A DNA stretch of 20,674 nucleotides from Ktedonobacterales bacterium (GTDB lineage: Bacteria; Chloroflexota; Ktedonobacteria; Ktedonobacterales; JADMIN01): NCBI GenBank assembly GCA_025450405.1, contig JANWHL010000195.1, forward strand, positions 1-20,674. The letters are read 5' to 3'. The notes beneath the pieces are model-generated. The model had not been told where the DNA came from. It made no database searches and saw nothing but the letters and a program-made list of their open reading frames with translations. This document shows positions 14,221 through 20,674 of the stretch, in pieces. Position numbers and translations under genes: made by a program. The first letter of the stretch is position 1; the number at the start of each line of letters is the position of its first letter.

Positions 14221-14416
14221 CCAGTGAAGCCCATGTGTATGCAATCTCCGCGCACTGCCATAACCGCGCGGTCGCGACCGCCACTCTCGACCACTGGCCA
14301 GCCGATACAGAGGCGCGATCGGCATCGCGAACCACGTCGCGAACCACGGCGTGGGGCGCGCGCCATGGGAAGCGGACGTTCCCGCCCCACCGGGGGCTAG
14401 CCGCGGCGCGGCTAGC
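14215..14416 (+). promoter_or_regulatory. Possible slipin promoter and leader hairpin
   Basis: Within the 315-base spacer between the nfeD and slipin genes, TTGTTT (14215-14220), 17 bases, TATGCA (14238-14243) could start a separate transcript. Further down a perfect 9-bp inverted repeat, GCTAGCCGC-GGC-GCGGCTAGC (14396-14416), lies 60 bases before the slipin ATG. A 12-base direct repeat TCGCGAACCACG occurs twice near 14325-14348. No gene is evident in the spacer. Confidence 0.35.
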
Positions 14417-14475
14417 GGCCGCCGACCCGCGCGGGCTGGCGAGCCGGAATCATCAAAATCCGAGGAGGACTAGCC

Positions 14476-15393
14476 ATGGACGTTTTGGGACCAAGTCTGA
14501 TCGCCGCGGGTGTGGTGATCCTCGCGATCATCGCGCTCTTCATCATGTCTGGCTTCCGTGTCGTCAACCAGTATGAGCGCGCCGTCGTATTTGTGCTGGG
14601 CCGCCTCATCGGCGCGAAGGGGCCCGGACTCTTCTGGGTTGTCCCGATGATCAGCCGCATCCGCAAAGTCGATCTGCGTATCGTGACGATCGAACTGCCA
14701 CCGCAGGAAGGTGTCACGCGCGACAACGTCACCATCAAGGTGAGCGCGGTCGTCTACTTCTACGTGGTGAATCCGAATGATGCCATCAATCAGGTGATGG
14801 ACTACTATCGCGCCACCGTGCAGATCGCCCAGACCACACTGCGGAACGTGCTGGGTCAGTCCGAGCTCGACCAGGTGCTGAGCGACCGCCTGGTCCTCAA
14901 CCAGAAGGTCCAGTCCATCATCGACGAACACACCGAGAAGTGGGGCATCAAGGTTACAGCCGTCGAGATCAAGGACGTGGAGCTGCCCCTGACGATGCAG
15001 CGCGCTATGGCCAAACAAGCCGAGGCCGAGCGCGAGAAGCGCGCTAAGGTCCTCCTCGCCCAGGGCGAGGAGCTCGCCGCCCAGACGCTGGCCGACGCCG
15101 CGCATGTTATCGCGACAGAGCCCGCCGCGCTGCAGCTCCGCTACCTGCAAACCCTTACCGAGATCGCGGTCGAGAAGAACTCCACGATTATCTTCCCGCT
15201 GCCGATCGACCTCGTCGAGCCGCTCACCAAGCTCATGAACCGCAAGGCCGGCCGCGGGCAGGATTCGCCCGCCGCGCCGGCACCGCTCGCCGCGCCGGCG
15301 GCACCGCCCGCATCCACGACGGGCACGTCCTTCGCCCGGCAGGCCGACCCGGAGCCGCCGTATCACGGCTTCCCGCCGCTCCCTGAGCGGTAA
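14476..15393 (+). CDS. Slipin, stomatin/prohibitin-like SPFH protein
   Basis: This 305-residue protein has an N-terminal membrane hairpin (VVILAIIALFIMSGF, about 14-28) and an SPFH domain containing NQYERAVVFVLGRLIGAKGPG, then VDLRIVTIELPPQEGVTRDN, and the helical segment MQRAMAKQAEAEREKRAKVL typical of bacterial slipins. The C-terminal 50 residues are Ala/Pro-rich and probably disordered. Slipins form large membrane rings. The partner NfeD protease is encoded just upstream, and slipin-NfeD pairing is well established. The ATG at 14476 follows GGAGGA. The pair probably acts in membrane protein quality control. Confidence 0.95.
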   Translation: MDVLGPSLIAAGVVILAIIALFIMSGFRVVNQYERAVVFVLGRLIGAKGPGLFWVVPMISRIRKVDLRIVTIELPPQEGVTRDNVTIKVSAVVYFYVVNPNDAINQVMDYYRATVQIAQTTLRNVLGQSELDQVLSDRLVLNQKVQSIIDEHTEKWGIKVTAVEIKDVELPLTMQRAMAKQAEAEREKRAKVLLAQGEELAAQTLADAAHVIATEPAALQLRYLQTLTEIAVEKNSTIIFPLPIDLVEPLTKLMNRKAGRGQDSPAAPAPLAAPAAPPASTTGTSFARQADPEPPYHGFPPLPER

Positions 15394-15412
15394 TCACGGT
15401 CCAGTTGGGCAC

Positions 15413-15448
15413 GGCGCCGCCACGAACGTATGGGCTCGTGGCGGCGCC
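15413..15448. terminator. Strong inverted repeat between convergent genes
   Basis: GGCGCCGCCACGA (15413-15425) and TCGTGGCGGCGCC (15436-15448) form a perfect 13-bp stem with a 10-base loop. It sits between the slipin stop and the convergent orotate phosphoribosyltransferase stop, so it can serve both strands. No T-tract follows on either strand. Confidence 0.7.
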
Positions 15449-15485
15449 CGCCGCATGGGCGTGGGCCGCCTGGGCATTCGCCCCG

Positions 15486-16199
15486 CTACTCCGCCGGCTT
15501 GGGCGCGCCCTCGTTCGACCACTCCACCGGCGCGGCCGACTCCGGAAGGCCGGCTTGCTGGCGCGCTCGCTGGTACTCTAGATACCGCCGGTACTCGTCC
15601 TCACCGATCACGCCGATGGATCGGTAATGGTTCATCATCACGTCGAGCTTGAGGATACTGATGAGGCTGATGCCCTGCTGCTTCAGCGTGTCGTGGGCGC
15701 CCTGGCCGCGGTCGATTAGCACCACGGCGTCGCGCACCACCAGATCGTGCTCCACCAGAAACCGCCCCGTCTCGAGGATGCCCGTCCCGCCGGTGATCAG
15801 GTCGTCGACCATCAGCGCGCGCGACCCCGGCGAGTAGCGGCCCTCCACGCCGCGCGGACCCGTGCCCTCGGGCTTGGGTCGTGAATAGACCAGCGGCGTG
15901 TTGGTCTCGAGCGAGATCGCCGTCGCCAGCAGCAGGCCGCCCACGGGCACGCCCGCCAACACGTCGTATGGCTGCGCCCGCGGATGGCGGAGCGACTGCG
16001 CCAGCGACACTTCCTGTTCCATGAGCTTCGCCGCCACACGTAGGGCGGCTGGATTGCTGATGAGGAGCTTAGGATTGACGAAGACCGGCGACTTGATGGT
16101 GCTTGTCCCCAGGGTGAATTCGCCAAAACTCACCGCGCCCAGCTCCCAAAGCGCCTGTGCCAGCCACAGGTTGTCCAGCGTCTGACTCTTGTTCTGCAT
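15486..16199 (-). CDS. pyrE: Orotate phosphoribosyltransferase
   Basis: This enzyme converts orotate and PRPP to orotidine 5'-phosphate in pyrimidine synthesis. The PRPP-binding motif ALMVDDLITGGTG is at 128-140. Upstream SPVFVNPKLL carries the conserved strand-loop of the family, DVLAGVPVGGLLLATA is the pyrophosphate loop region, and YSRPKP includes the conserved Lys. At 237 residues it is slightly longer than usual (about 210) because of a hydrophilic C-terminal tail (EYRRYLEYQRARQQAG and on). The ATG at 16199 follows GGGAGGAG. No other pyrimidine genes are adjacent. The weaker alternative is another type I phosphoribosyltransferase, but the motifs favour pyrE. Confidence 0.88.
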   Translation of the reverse strand: MQNKSQTLDNLWLAQALWELGAVSFGEFTLGTSTIKSPVFVNPKLLISNPAALRVAAKLMEQEVSLAQSLRHPRAQPYDVLAGVPVGGLLLATAISLETNTPLVYSRPKPEGTGPRGVEGRYSPGSRALMVDDLITGGTGILETGRFLVEHDLVVRDAVVLIDRGQGAHDTLKQQGISLISILKLDVMMNHYRSIGVIGEDEYRRYLEYQRARQQAGLPESAAPVEWSNEGAPKPAE

Positions 16200-16300
16200 A
16201 CGCGGCTAGCTCCTCCCGATCACGTTCTCCGGACCGCAAGACGAACGCCTACCAAATCGTGGCGGTTTCCAGGCGACGGGTCTCCCGCTGAAGACGCGGC

Positions 16301-16319
16301 GGGCGTCCACCCGACGCCC
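16301..16319 (-). terminator. Small hairpin after the MscS-like gene
   Basis: GGGCGTC (16301-16307) and GACGCCC (16313-16319) form a perfect 7-bp stem with a 5-base loop. It lies downstream of the leftward MscS-like gene and upstream of pyrE. No T-tract is seen, so it is a tentative terminator. Confidence 0.35.
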
Positions 16320-16372
16320 TGACGAAGCCTCCAGCTACGCAGGCCACCTGCTTGGCCGAGGCGGAGACAGTA

Positions 16373-17185
16373 TCAGCCCAGCACCACGGCCTTTTGGGTG
16401 ATCAACTTGTTGGGAATGAGCGTGCGTTTCCCGTCGTCCATGGCAATGAGCGTGGCGCTCGACCCGCACTCGATGACGATCCCGGTTAATTCCTCGAATT
16501 GCACACGCTGGCCTGGCTTGAGCTGCGCGCGCACCGTCCGGCCGGCCAGCAGGTCGCGGACGTAGTCCGCGCCACCGATGCCCGTCGCCAGCCCGACGGC
16601 GAGCACCACGGTGGTGAGCAGGGCCGCCAGCACCATCGTGATGAAGACCGTGGCGATCCCCAGCTCGAGCAGTGCGGCGGAAAGCGCCACCAACAGGACG
16701 CCGACGCGCACGCCAAAGCTCACCACCGCGGCATCCGCGCGCTTGGCGGCGCGCGCCGCCGTCAGCGTGATGTCCGAGAGCACCTGCCCGCCGAAGAGGC
16801 CGAGCAGCACGAAGGTGAGCGCCACGAGGAGATTGGGCAGGTAGGCCACGCCATCGACAAAGAGCGTCGCGGCACTTTCGGGGTAGAAGAGGGCAATGAG
16901 GAGGAGAAGAGCGAGGATCGAGACGACCAACTGGACGACATAGCCCACCAGCGTGCCGAGCGATTGCAGTCGGAGCGACTGCTGGAGCTGCTTGTACCCC
17001 AGGAGGCGTGACAATTCCTCGACGCGGCGACCGAGGGTGAGCCTGAACAGGCCGCGCGCGAGGACACCGAGCACCCAGCCCACGATCAGTGCCACCAATA
17101 GCAGTGCGGCCCCGGCCGCGAAGCCGCGCAGCCGATCGAGGATCACCGGCGGCACGTCGATGCCTCCGCCGATCAGTCTCTGCAT
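16373..17185 (-). CDS. Small MscS-like mechanosensitive channel family membrane protein
   Basis: This 270-residue integral membrane protein has hydrophobic helices at about 23-45, 79-102, 112-130 and 155-200. A Gly/Ala-rich pore-like helix (LLTTVVLAVGLATGIGGADY) follows, then a short beta domain (LKPGQRVQFEELTGIV, LIAMDDGKRTLIPNKLIT) matching the MscS middle domain, where the PNKLI motif is characteristic. It stops directly after this domain, so the cytoplasmic alpha/beta vestibule of full MscS is missing. It may gate ions on membrane tension, but such short paralogues are uncharacterised. The start at 17185 follows GGGAGGAC. A promoter candidate lies about 80 bases upstream. Confidence 0.82.
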   Translation of the reverse strand: MQRLIGGGIDVPPVILDRLRGFAAGAALLLVALIVGWVLGVLARGLFRLTLGRRVEELSRLLGYKQLQQSLRLQSLGTLVGYVVQLVVSILALLLLIALFYPESAATLFVDGVAYLPNLLVALTFVLLGLFGGQVLSDITLTAARAAKRADAAVVSFGVRVGVLLVALSAALLELGIATVFITMVLAALLTTVVLAVGLATGIGGADYVRDLLAGRTVRAQLKPGQRVQFEELTGIVIECGSSATLIAMDDGKRTLIPNKLITQKAVVLG

Positions 17186-17262
17186 GGTTTCTTGTCCTCC
17201 CGCTCGGGCGCGCTCCGCCGGCTGACACGGCCCCGTTGCCACGCGCGGACCTTCCTGGCCGC

Positions 17263-17292
17263 AGCATAGCAGACATGGGCCATGCGCCGCAA
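17263..17292 (-). promoter_or_regulatory. Promoter of the MscS-like gene
   Basis: On the minus strand TTGCGG (17287-17292), 18 bases and an extended -10 TGC-TATGCT (hexamer at 17263-17268) predict a transcript starting near 17256, about 70 bases before the ATG. Confidence 0.45.
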
Positions 17293-17370
17293 TCGCGTGG
17301 CCGTTCTATCCGCCCGTGTGGCGACCGGCGTTGGGGTCCTCACCCCCTGGCCCCCGCGGGTCCTCTCCCT

Positions 17371-17420
17371 CCAGCCCCCAGTGGGGGACCCCAGCCCCCA
17401 GTAGGGGACCCCAGCCCCCT
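17371..17420 (+). repeat. 20-bp C-rich tandem repeat, two and a half copies
   Basis: CCAGCCCCCAGTGGGGGACC (17371-17390) is repeated with one change (17391-17410), then a 10-base partial copy follows. Each unit is self-complementary (CCCCC-AGT-GGGGG). The minus strand carries many closely spaced G-runs, continuing to about 17340, so quadruplex formation is possible. It fills the 333-base gap between the MscS-like and crcB genes, where I see no gene. Confidence 0.9.
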
Positions 17421-17518
17421 CTCCATTGCGATGGCGAGGAGGAGACGGAGAGCGGAAGCGCGACAGGCGAGGGCGAGGGGAACCGGAGCGTGCCGGCACG
17501 GCCCAGTGGCGCTGCTGT

Positions 17519-17896
17519 TTACAGGATGCGGCCAAGCAGGATGCCGGCCGCGGCCGCGATAGCGCCCGCCAGCAGTGTCGCCAGGCCGTTTAGCCACGCG
17601 TGCCAGCGGTGGCCGTGGCGCGCCAGGTAGTGGGTCTCGTAACTGAGCGTGCTGAATGTGGTATATCCGCCGAGGAATCCGGTTCCGGCCACGCCGCGGG
17701 GCCACGGCAGCGCGTGTTTCCCACCGGCTGTGAGGAGCAGTCCCAGCGCGAACGCACCTGAGACGTTGATGGCGAAGGTCGCCATTGGGAAACGACCGGT
17801 CCAGCGGCGCGCGGTCCACTCCGCCACGCCATAGCGTGCGAGCGCGCCCAGGGCTCCGGCGATGCCGACCAGCAGGATCATCGGCATGGTGGACAT
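17519..17896 (-). CDS. crcB: Fluoride channel CrcB/FluC
   Basis: This 125-residue, four-helix membrane protein exports fluoride as a dual-topology dimer. Family marks are GALGALARYGV (14-24, with Arg21), the pore Asn44 in AINVSGAFALG, and GFLGGYTTFSTLSYE (73-87), which holds the pore phenylalanines and the central-Na+ region. Only one copy is present, so it should form a homodimer rather than a CrcB1/CrcB2 heterodimer. An AAGGAA ribosome site precedes the ATG at 17896. It is last in a DUF190-CBS-crcB operon. I searched upstream for the fluoride riboswitch core and did not see it. Confidence 0.94.
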   Translation of the reverse strand: MSTMPMILLVGIAGALGALARYGVAEWTARRWTGRFPMATFAINVSGAFALGLLLTAGGKHALPWPRGVAGTGFLGGYTTFSTLSYETHYLARHGHRWHAWLNGLATLLAGAIAAAAGILLGRIL

Positions 17897-17918
17897 AGCA
17901 TGGCGTTCCTTGGATTGG

Positions 17919-18488
17919 TCAGTGCGCGGGGGTCAGCGCGGTGATTCCTGGGTGGGCGCGGCGGCGAGTTGCCAGCGCCGGGTCTCGTTCCGCCGCTGGG
18001 CCGCAACCAATGGGCGGCTTCAACTGATCGGCGTCGTGTCGGAGAAGGCGTGTCCTGGGGGTGCGGACCCGGTCGCCTTTTCGCGGGTCACGCTCGCGCT
18101 GCCCTGGTGCGGAGCCGTGCCCGGCGGCGAATGCGATGATACGGTGCGCACGCGGATAGCTGCCGGCGCGAAAGTCCGCGCCACCTGTGCCGCGCCACGC
18201 CTCAGTCGCCTCCGTGATCTGGGGTACATCGCGGTCGGTCAGCGCACTGGCGGTGAGGGGCTCGGCACCGCCAGCGCGCGCTGAGCGCCGGAGGGTCTCG
18301 CCCAGGCCGCCGTTGTCCTGGCCGAGTGGGGCCACCAGCGCGGAGACAATGGCGCGCTCGCTCAAGATGCCCACCAGCCGCCCAGAGGCGTCCACCACTG
18401 GCACACGCGTCAGGCCGCGGGCGGTGAGCGCACGCGCGGCGGCTTCGAGCAGGCTATCGGCCGGCACGGTGTACGGCCGCGTGATCAT
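17919..18488 (-). CDS. CBS-domain protein, 3' part of a probably frameshifted gene
   Basis: Residues 1-52 form a complete CBS motif (MITRPYTVPADSLLEAAARA, then LTRVPVVDASGRLVGILSER). The CBS motif begins at the very first residue with no leader, and the ATG overlaps the stop of the upstream CBS frame (ATGA). Restoring the frame upstream would give a continuous two-CBS (Bateman) protein. After residue 80 a third CBS seems to start (SALTDRDVPQITE) but then decays into Arg/Gly/Pro-rich sequence with no recognisable fold to the stop at 17919. CBS pairs bind adenosyl ligands and regulate partners. The gene lies between DUF190 and crcB genes, so it may regulate fluoride or ion export. Confidence 0.65.
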   Translation of the reverse strand: MITRPYTVPADSLLEAAARALTARGLTRVPVVDASGRLVGILSERAIVSALVAPLGQDNGGLGETLRRSARAGGAEPLTASALTDRDVPQITEATEAWRGTGGADFRAGSYPRAHRIIAFAAGHGSAPGQRERDPRKGDRVRTPRTRLLRHDADQLKPPIGCGPAAERDPALATRRRAHPGITALTPAH

Positions 18489-18793
18489 CTCGCCGCGCGG
18501 CGCGCGGCGAGATCCTGGGGTCGCGAACGGATGGCGCCGGACGATCCCGCGAGCTGGGCGGCGAGATCGGGATCCAGCACGTGTAGCACGTGGCCCAGCG
18601 AGATGACGCCGAGGAGGGCTGCTCCATCGCCCGCGACGACCGGGAGCAAGCGCACCTCGCCATCCAGGAGCGTGGCCAGGGCGTCGGGGAGCGGCGCATC
18701 GGGACCGATGGAGGCGCCAGGATCGGTCATGACGTCGCGCACCAGGAGCGCGGTCGCCGGGAAATACAGCCGCGTGTCTGTGACGCCGAGCAC
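18485..18793 (-). CDS. CBS-domain protein, 5' part
   Basis: This 102-residue frame starts at GTG 18793, three bases after the DUF190 stop. It contains one CBS motif (LLVRDVMTDPGASIGPDAPL, then LLPVVAGDGAALLGVISLG). The last ~20 residues (IRSRPQDLAARRAAR) resemble the linker normally leading to a second CBS. A one-base change in the GC-rich run at about 18489-18505 would join it to the following frame as ...ARRAGEMITRPYTV. CBS domains work in pairs, so a single-CBS product would be unusual. Alternatively the ATGA overlap is a real coupled gene pair. Confidence 0.7.
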   Translation of the reverse strand: MLGVTDTRLYFPATALLVRDVMTDPGASIGPDAPLPDALATLLDGEVRLLPVVAGDGAALLGVISLGHVLHVLDPDLAAQLAGSSGAIRSRPQDLAARRAAR

Positions 18794-18796
18794 TCC

Positions 18797-19075
18797 CTAG
18801 GTCACCAGGCCGGCGAGCTCGGGGAGCAGCGGCTCGATCAGCTCGACACGGTCGGCGATCTCGATGACCAGAGGCAGGTCGCCGCCAAGCTCGACACTGG
18901 CCGACGCGCGGACGCCGCCATGCGTGCTGTAGCCTTCGAGCGCGCGGGTCACCGTGATGCCCGCCAGGCCGTGTCGCCGCACCAATTCGACGAGGGCATC
19001 CACGGTTGAGCGGTGGCCCGAGCGGGCGCCCTCATGGGTGAGCACGCGTACGGCCAGACCTGGGACCCATGGCAT
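18797..19075 (-). CDS. DUF190 family protein (PII-like fold)
   Basis: This 92-residue protein matches DUF190: LAVRVLTHEGARSGHRSTVD, then HGLAGITVTRALEGYSTHGG, DLPLVIEIADRVE and LLPELAGLV in the usual order. The family fold resembles PII signal proteins, and its genes are often beside crcB, as here. The biochemical role is not established; a nucleotide- or ion-sensing adaptor for the fluoride channel is a common guess. The start at 19075 follows GGGGGAGAGG. The family's usual GATV is GITV here. It is first in the operon. Confidence 0.88.
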   Translation of the reverse strand: MPWVPGLAVRVLTHEGARSGHRSTVDALVELVRRHGLAGITVTRALEGYSTHGGVRASASVELGGDLPLVIEIADRVELIEPLLPELAGLVT

Positions 19076-19153
19076 ATGAGCCTCTCCCCCATGCGGTCAT
19101 GTCTCATCCGCCAAACCTTCGGGTGCGGGCTGGCCAGGGCTCGCACGATCGGC

Positions 19154-19162
19154 ATCGTATCA
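19154..19162 (-). promoter_or_regulatory. Extended -10 for the DUF190-CBS-crcB operon
   Basis: TGATACGAT on the minus strand fits an extended -10 (TGn-TACGAT) without a good -35. The predicted start is near 19147, about 70 bases before the DUF190 ATG. Confidence 0.4.
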
Positions 19163-19214
19163 TGTGGCGCCGCATCCCGACTTGGTTCAGGGGCTGCCGC
19201 TGTGGTACGGAACA

Positions 19215-19223
19215 TGATACCAT
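19215..19223 (+). promoter_or_regulatory. Extended -10 for the glycosyltransferase gene
   Basis: TGATACCAT fits an extended -10 (TGn-TACCAT) on the plus strand and is the mirror image of the minus-strand element 52 bases to the left. The predicted leader is about 140 bases. Confidence 0.4.
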
Positions 19224-19317
19224 TGGCAGAGTAGAGAATCGCCCGCCGCGCCCGCGGCGATGCCATCGCGGCCAATCCGCGAGCCAGGGCATCCTGTCGC
19301 GACGCGTCATACGCACG

Positions 19318-19340
19318 ATGGGCGGAGGGAATCCGCCCAT
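19318..19340 (+). promoter_or_regulatory. Leader hairpin before the glycosyltransferase gene
   Basis: ATGGGCGGA (19318-19326) and TCCGCCCAT (19332-19340) form a perfect 9-bp stem with a 5-base loop, 30 bases before the start codon. It could tune translation or mRNA stability. The remainder of the 295-base spacer holds only the two promoter-like elements. Confidence 0.45.
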
Positions 19341-19370
19341 GAGGGAGGCGGCAGGCTTGAGGAGGGTTGC

Positions 19371-20674
19371 ATGGGCCGGGCACGCGGTCAATCGCGCCCG
19401 CTAGCTGCACGTGGCGCGCGCGGCCACGGCGCTCATGCCACGCACGGCGCTTATGCCACGCAGCATGTGCGGCCCGAGTCGGCGCCGCTCGGAAACACGC
19501 TGGACGACGCGCGCGCGGGGTTGGCGCGCGTTGGCCCGCGGCTCAGGGACTGGGCGGCGCACTGGTGGCCGGTGGGACTGGAGCTGACGATCTTCGCGGT
19601 CGTCCTGGTGGCGATGCGGATCGCCTACGCCACGCTGTACCATGCGCACGAGCCGCCCGGCGATGTCATGGAGTATCAGCGCTACGCCATCCAATTCTGG
19701 CTGGATCATCCGCGCTTTACGCACCTGCCGGTCGAGTATCCGCCGCTGGCCATCCTCCCGTTCACGTTGACCGTCGTCCCGCCGCTGCGGAATCCAGAGA
19801 CGGTATTCGTCTGGTGGATGATCTTTTTCACGCTGGTCGGATATCTGTGGATGCGCCTGCGCTCCACGCGCGCGCGCGCGATAACGTACGCCGTGTATCT
19901 GGTCATTGGCACGGCCGGCACGCTCCTCTTGCGGTTCGATCTCTTCCCCGCCCTGGCGACCCTGCTGGCGCTACAGGCCGCGGAGCGCCGGCGATTCACG
20001 CGGGCCTACGTGTGGATCGCGGTCGGCATCCTGCTGAAGCTGTATCCGGCGTTCTTTGTGCCGCTGGTGGCGGTCGCGCAGTGGCGAGATCTGCGTGCCC
20101 GCGCGCGATTGGCGGCGCCCGAGTTAGAACGTGCGTCCGCGCATGCCTCGGCCGCGGGCCCGGAGCATGCTGGCACGGGAATCGCCGCCTGGGCGGGCCG
20201 GTGGCGCGACGCGAAACCTTCGCTCGCGGTGCTCGCCACGCGGCTGACCGGCGCCGACGCGCGCGTGGTGGGCCGTGGCATCGGGACCTGCGCGGGCATC
20301 ACGGTGCTGGGGTTCGGCCTGGCCGCCATCCTCTCACCATCGGGCGTCATCTCGGGCTTCGTCTACGCTGGCATGCGCCCATTGCAGATCGAGTCCACGC
20401 CGGCCACGCTCCAGTGGCTCGGCACCTTCGTGGGTTTTCCAGCGCTGCCTGTCCACACGTACAAATCGCTCAATTTGGTTGGTCCGTTGACCGCGCCGCT
20501 CAAGTCGCTTTCCATGCTGGGGTTGGTCATTGGCTGCGCGGCGGTCTATTGGCGGCAACTGGTGGGGCGGCTGAACATTGGCCAGGCGTTTGTCGCCACC
20601 ATGTGCGTGGTTATTGTCGCGAACAAGATTTTCAGCCCACAATACTTAATCTGGCTGCTGCCGCTGGTGGCGTA
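19371..20674 (+). CDS. GT87-like (DUF2029) polyprenol-phosphate-dependent glycosyltransferase, 3' end outside the window
   Basis: About 434 residues are visible. After a 65-residue hydrophilic N-terminus come many hydrophobic helices. The first loop contains EPPGDVMEYQRYA (95-107), with Asp98 a candidate for the catalytic acidic residue of GT-C enzymes. Further marks are VEYPPLAILPF, LRFDLFPALATLLAL, VGILLKLYPAFFVPLVAVA and near the end KIFSPQYLIWLLPLVA, a hallmark of the GT87/DUF2029 mannosyltransferase group. These transfer a sugar from a lipid-linked donor outside the membrane. The ATG at 19371 follows GGAGGG. The loop after about residue 245 carries an Ala/Glu/Arg-rich hydrophilic insert. 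The N-terminus contains a short His-rich repeat. Confidence 0.88.
   Translation, partial: MGRARGQSRPLAARGARGHGAHATHGAYATQHVRPESAPLGNTLDDARAGLARVGPRLRDWAAHWWPVGLELTIFAVVLVAMRIAYATLYHAHEPPGDVMEYQRYAIQFWLDHPRFTHLPVEYPPLAILPFTLTVVPPLRNPETVFVWWMIFFTLVGYLWMRLRSTRARAITYAVYLVIGTAGTLLLRFDLFPALATLLALQAAERRRFTRAYVWIAVGILLKLYPAFFVPLVAVAQWRDLRARARLAAPELERASAHASAAGPEHAGTGIAAWAGRWRDAKPSLAVLATRLTGADARVVGRGIGTCAGITVLGFGLAAILSPSGVISGFVYAGMRPLQIESTPATLQWLGTFVGFPALPVHTYKSLNLVGPLTAPLKSLSMLGLVIGCAAVYWRQLVGRLNIGQAFVATMCVVIVANKIFSPQYLIWLLPLVA
19426..19461 (+). repeat. 18-bp direct repeat inside the glycosyltransferase N-terminus
   Basis: ACGGCGCTCATGCCACGC is repeated immediately with one base change (GCTC to GCTT). 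In the coding frame it gives HGAHAT-HGAYAT. The unit shares CATGCCACG with the other CATG-based arrays in the window. Confidence 0.85.

Noticed and set aside
17897..19250. Fluoride riboswitch upstream of crcB or DUF190
   Set aside because: No recognisable crcB-motif core was seen by eye on the minus strand.

Overview
The window looks like a high-GC chromosomal segment from a free-living bacterium, most likely Chloroflexota (Thermomicrobia-like); a high-GC actinobacterium is the main alternative. This rests on the GC-rich coding bias, the secreted NfeD/slipin pair, the DUF190-CBS-CrcB fluoride cluster, an RRM-type RNA-binding protein and the C-rich short repeats between genes. No rRNA or phylogenetic marker is present, so the assignment is an inference. 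The window is cut at both ends inside genes: an acyl-CoA ligase on the left and a GT87-type membrane glycosyltransferase on the right.

Region 1 (1-6060) is a metabolic locus of two divergent operons. Leftward, a MIO-type aromatic amino acid ammonia-lyase overlaps an AMP-forming acyl-CoA ligase by 8 bases. This suggests deamination of an amino acid to an unsaturated acid followed by CoA activation. The lyase lacks the residues that mark histidine ammonia-lyases. Rightward lie an ACMSD-like amidohydrolase, an extended MIP18/DUF59 protein and a zinc alcohol dehydrogenase. From memory this trio accompanies propane-type di-iron monooxygenase operons in Actinobacteria, but no monooxygenase is present here. 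A perfect 18-bp tandem repeat begins inside the end of the amidohydrolase gene.

Region 2 (6061-11700) is an accessory stretch of small, mostly unrecognised leftward genes: a coiled-coil/Cys protein, an ankyrin protein, an RMF-like protein, a zinc-finger-like protein, an RRM protein with a long structured leader, and two orphans. A fatty acid desaturase follows on the plus strand. The stretch ends at a frameshifted, truncated TRIC/YicG-type channel gene whose homology stops at the desaturase stop codon, next to a tRNA-Gly(TCC) gene. Short palindromic tandem arrays occur here too. It looks like a patchwork of insertions beside a tRNA, but no integrase is visible.

Region 3 (11740-17185) is more conserved. 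It holds tRNA-Gly with a consensus promoter, a lipoprotein, the membrane serine protease NfeD followed by a slipin (a known membrane quality-control pair), orotate phosphoribosyltransferase and a small MscS-like membrane protein.

Region 4 (17186-20674) holds a G-rich 20-bp repeat and then a leftward DUF190 - CBS (split by a probable frameshift) - CrcB/FluC operon. Divergent from it is the GT87-like glycosyltransferase. Matching extended -10 elements lie back to back in the intergenic region between them.
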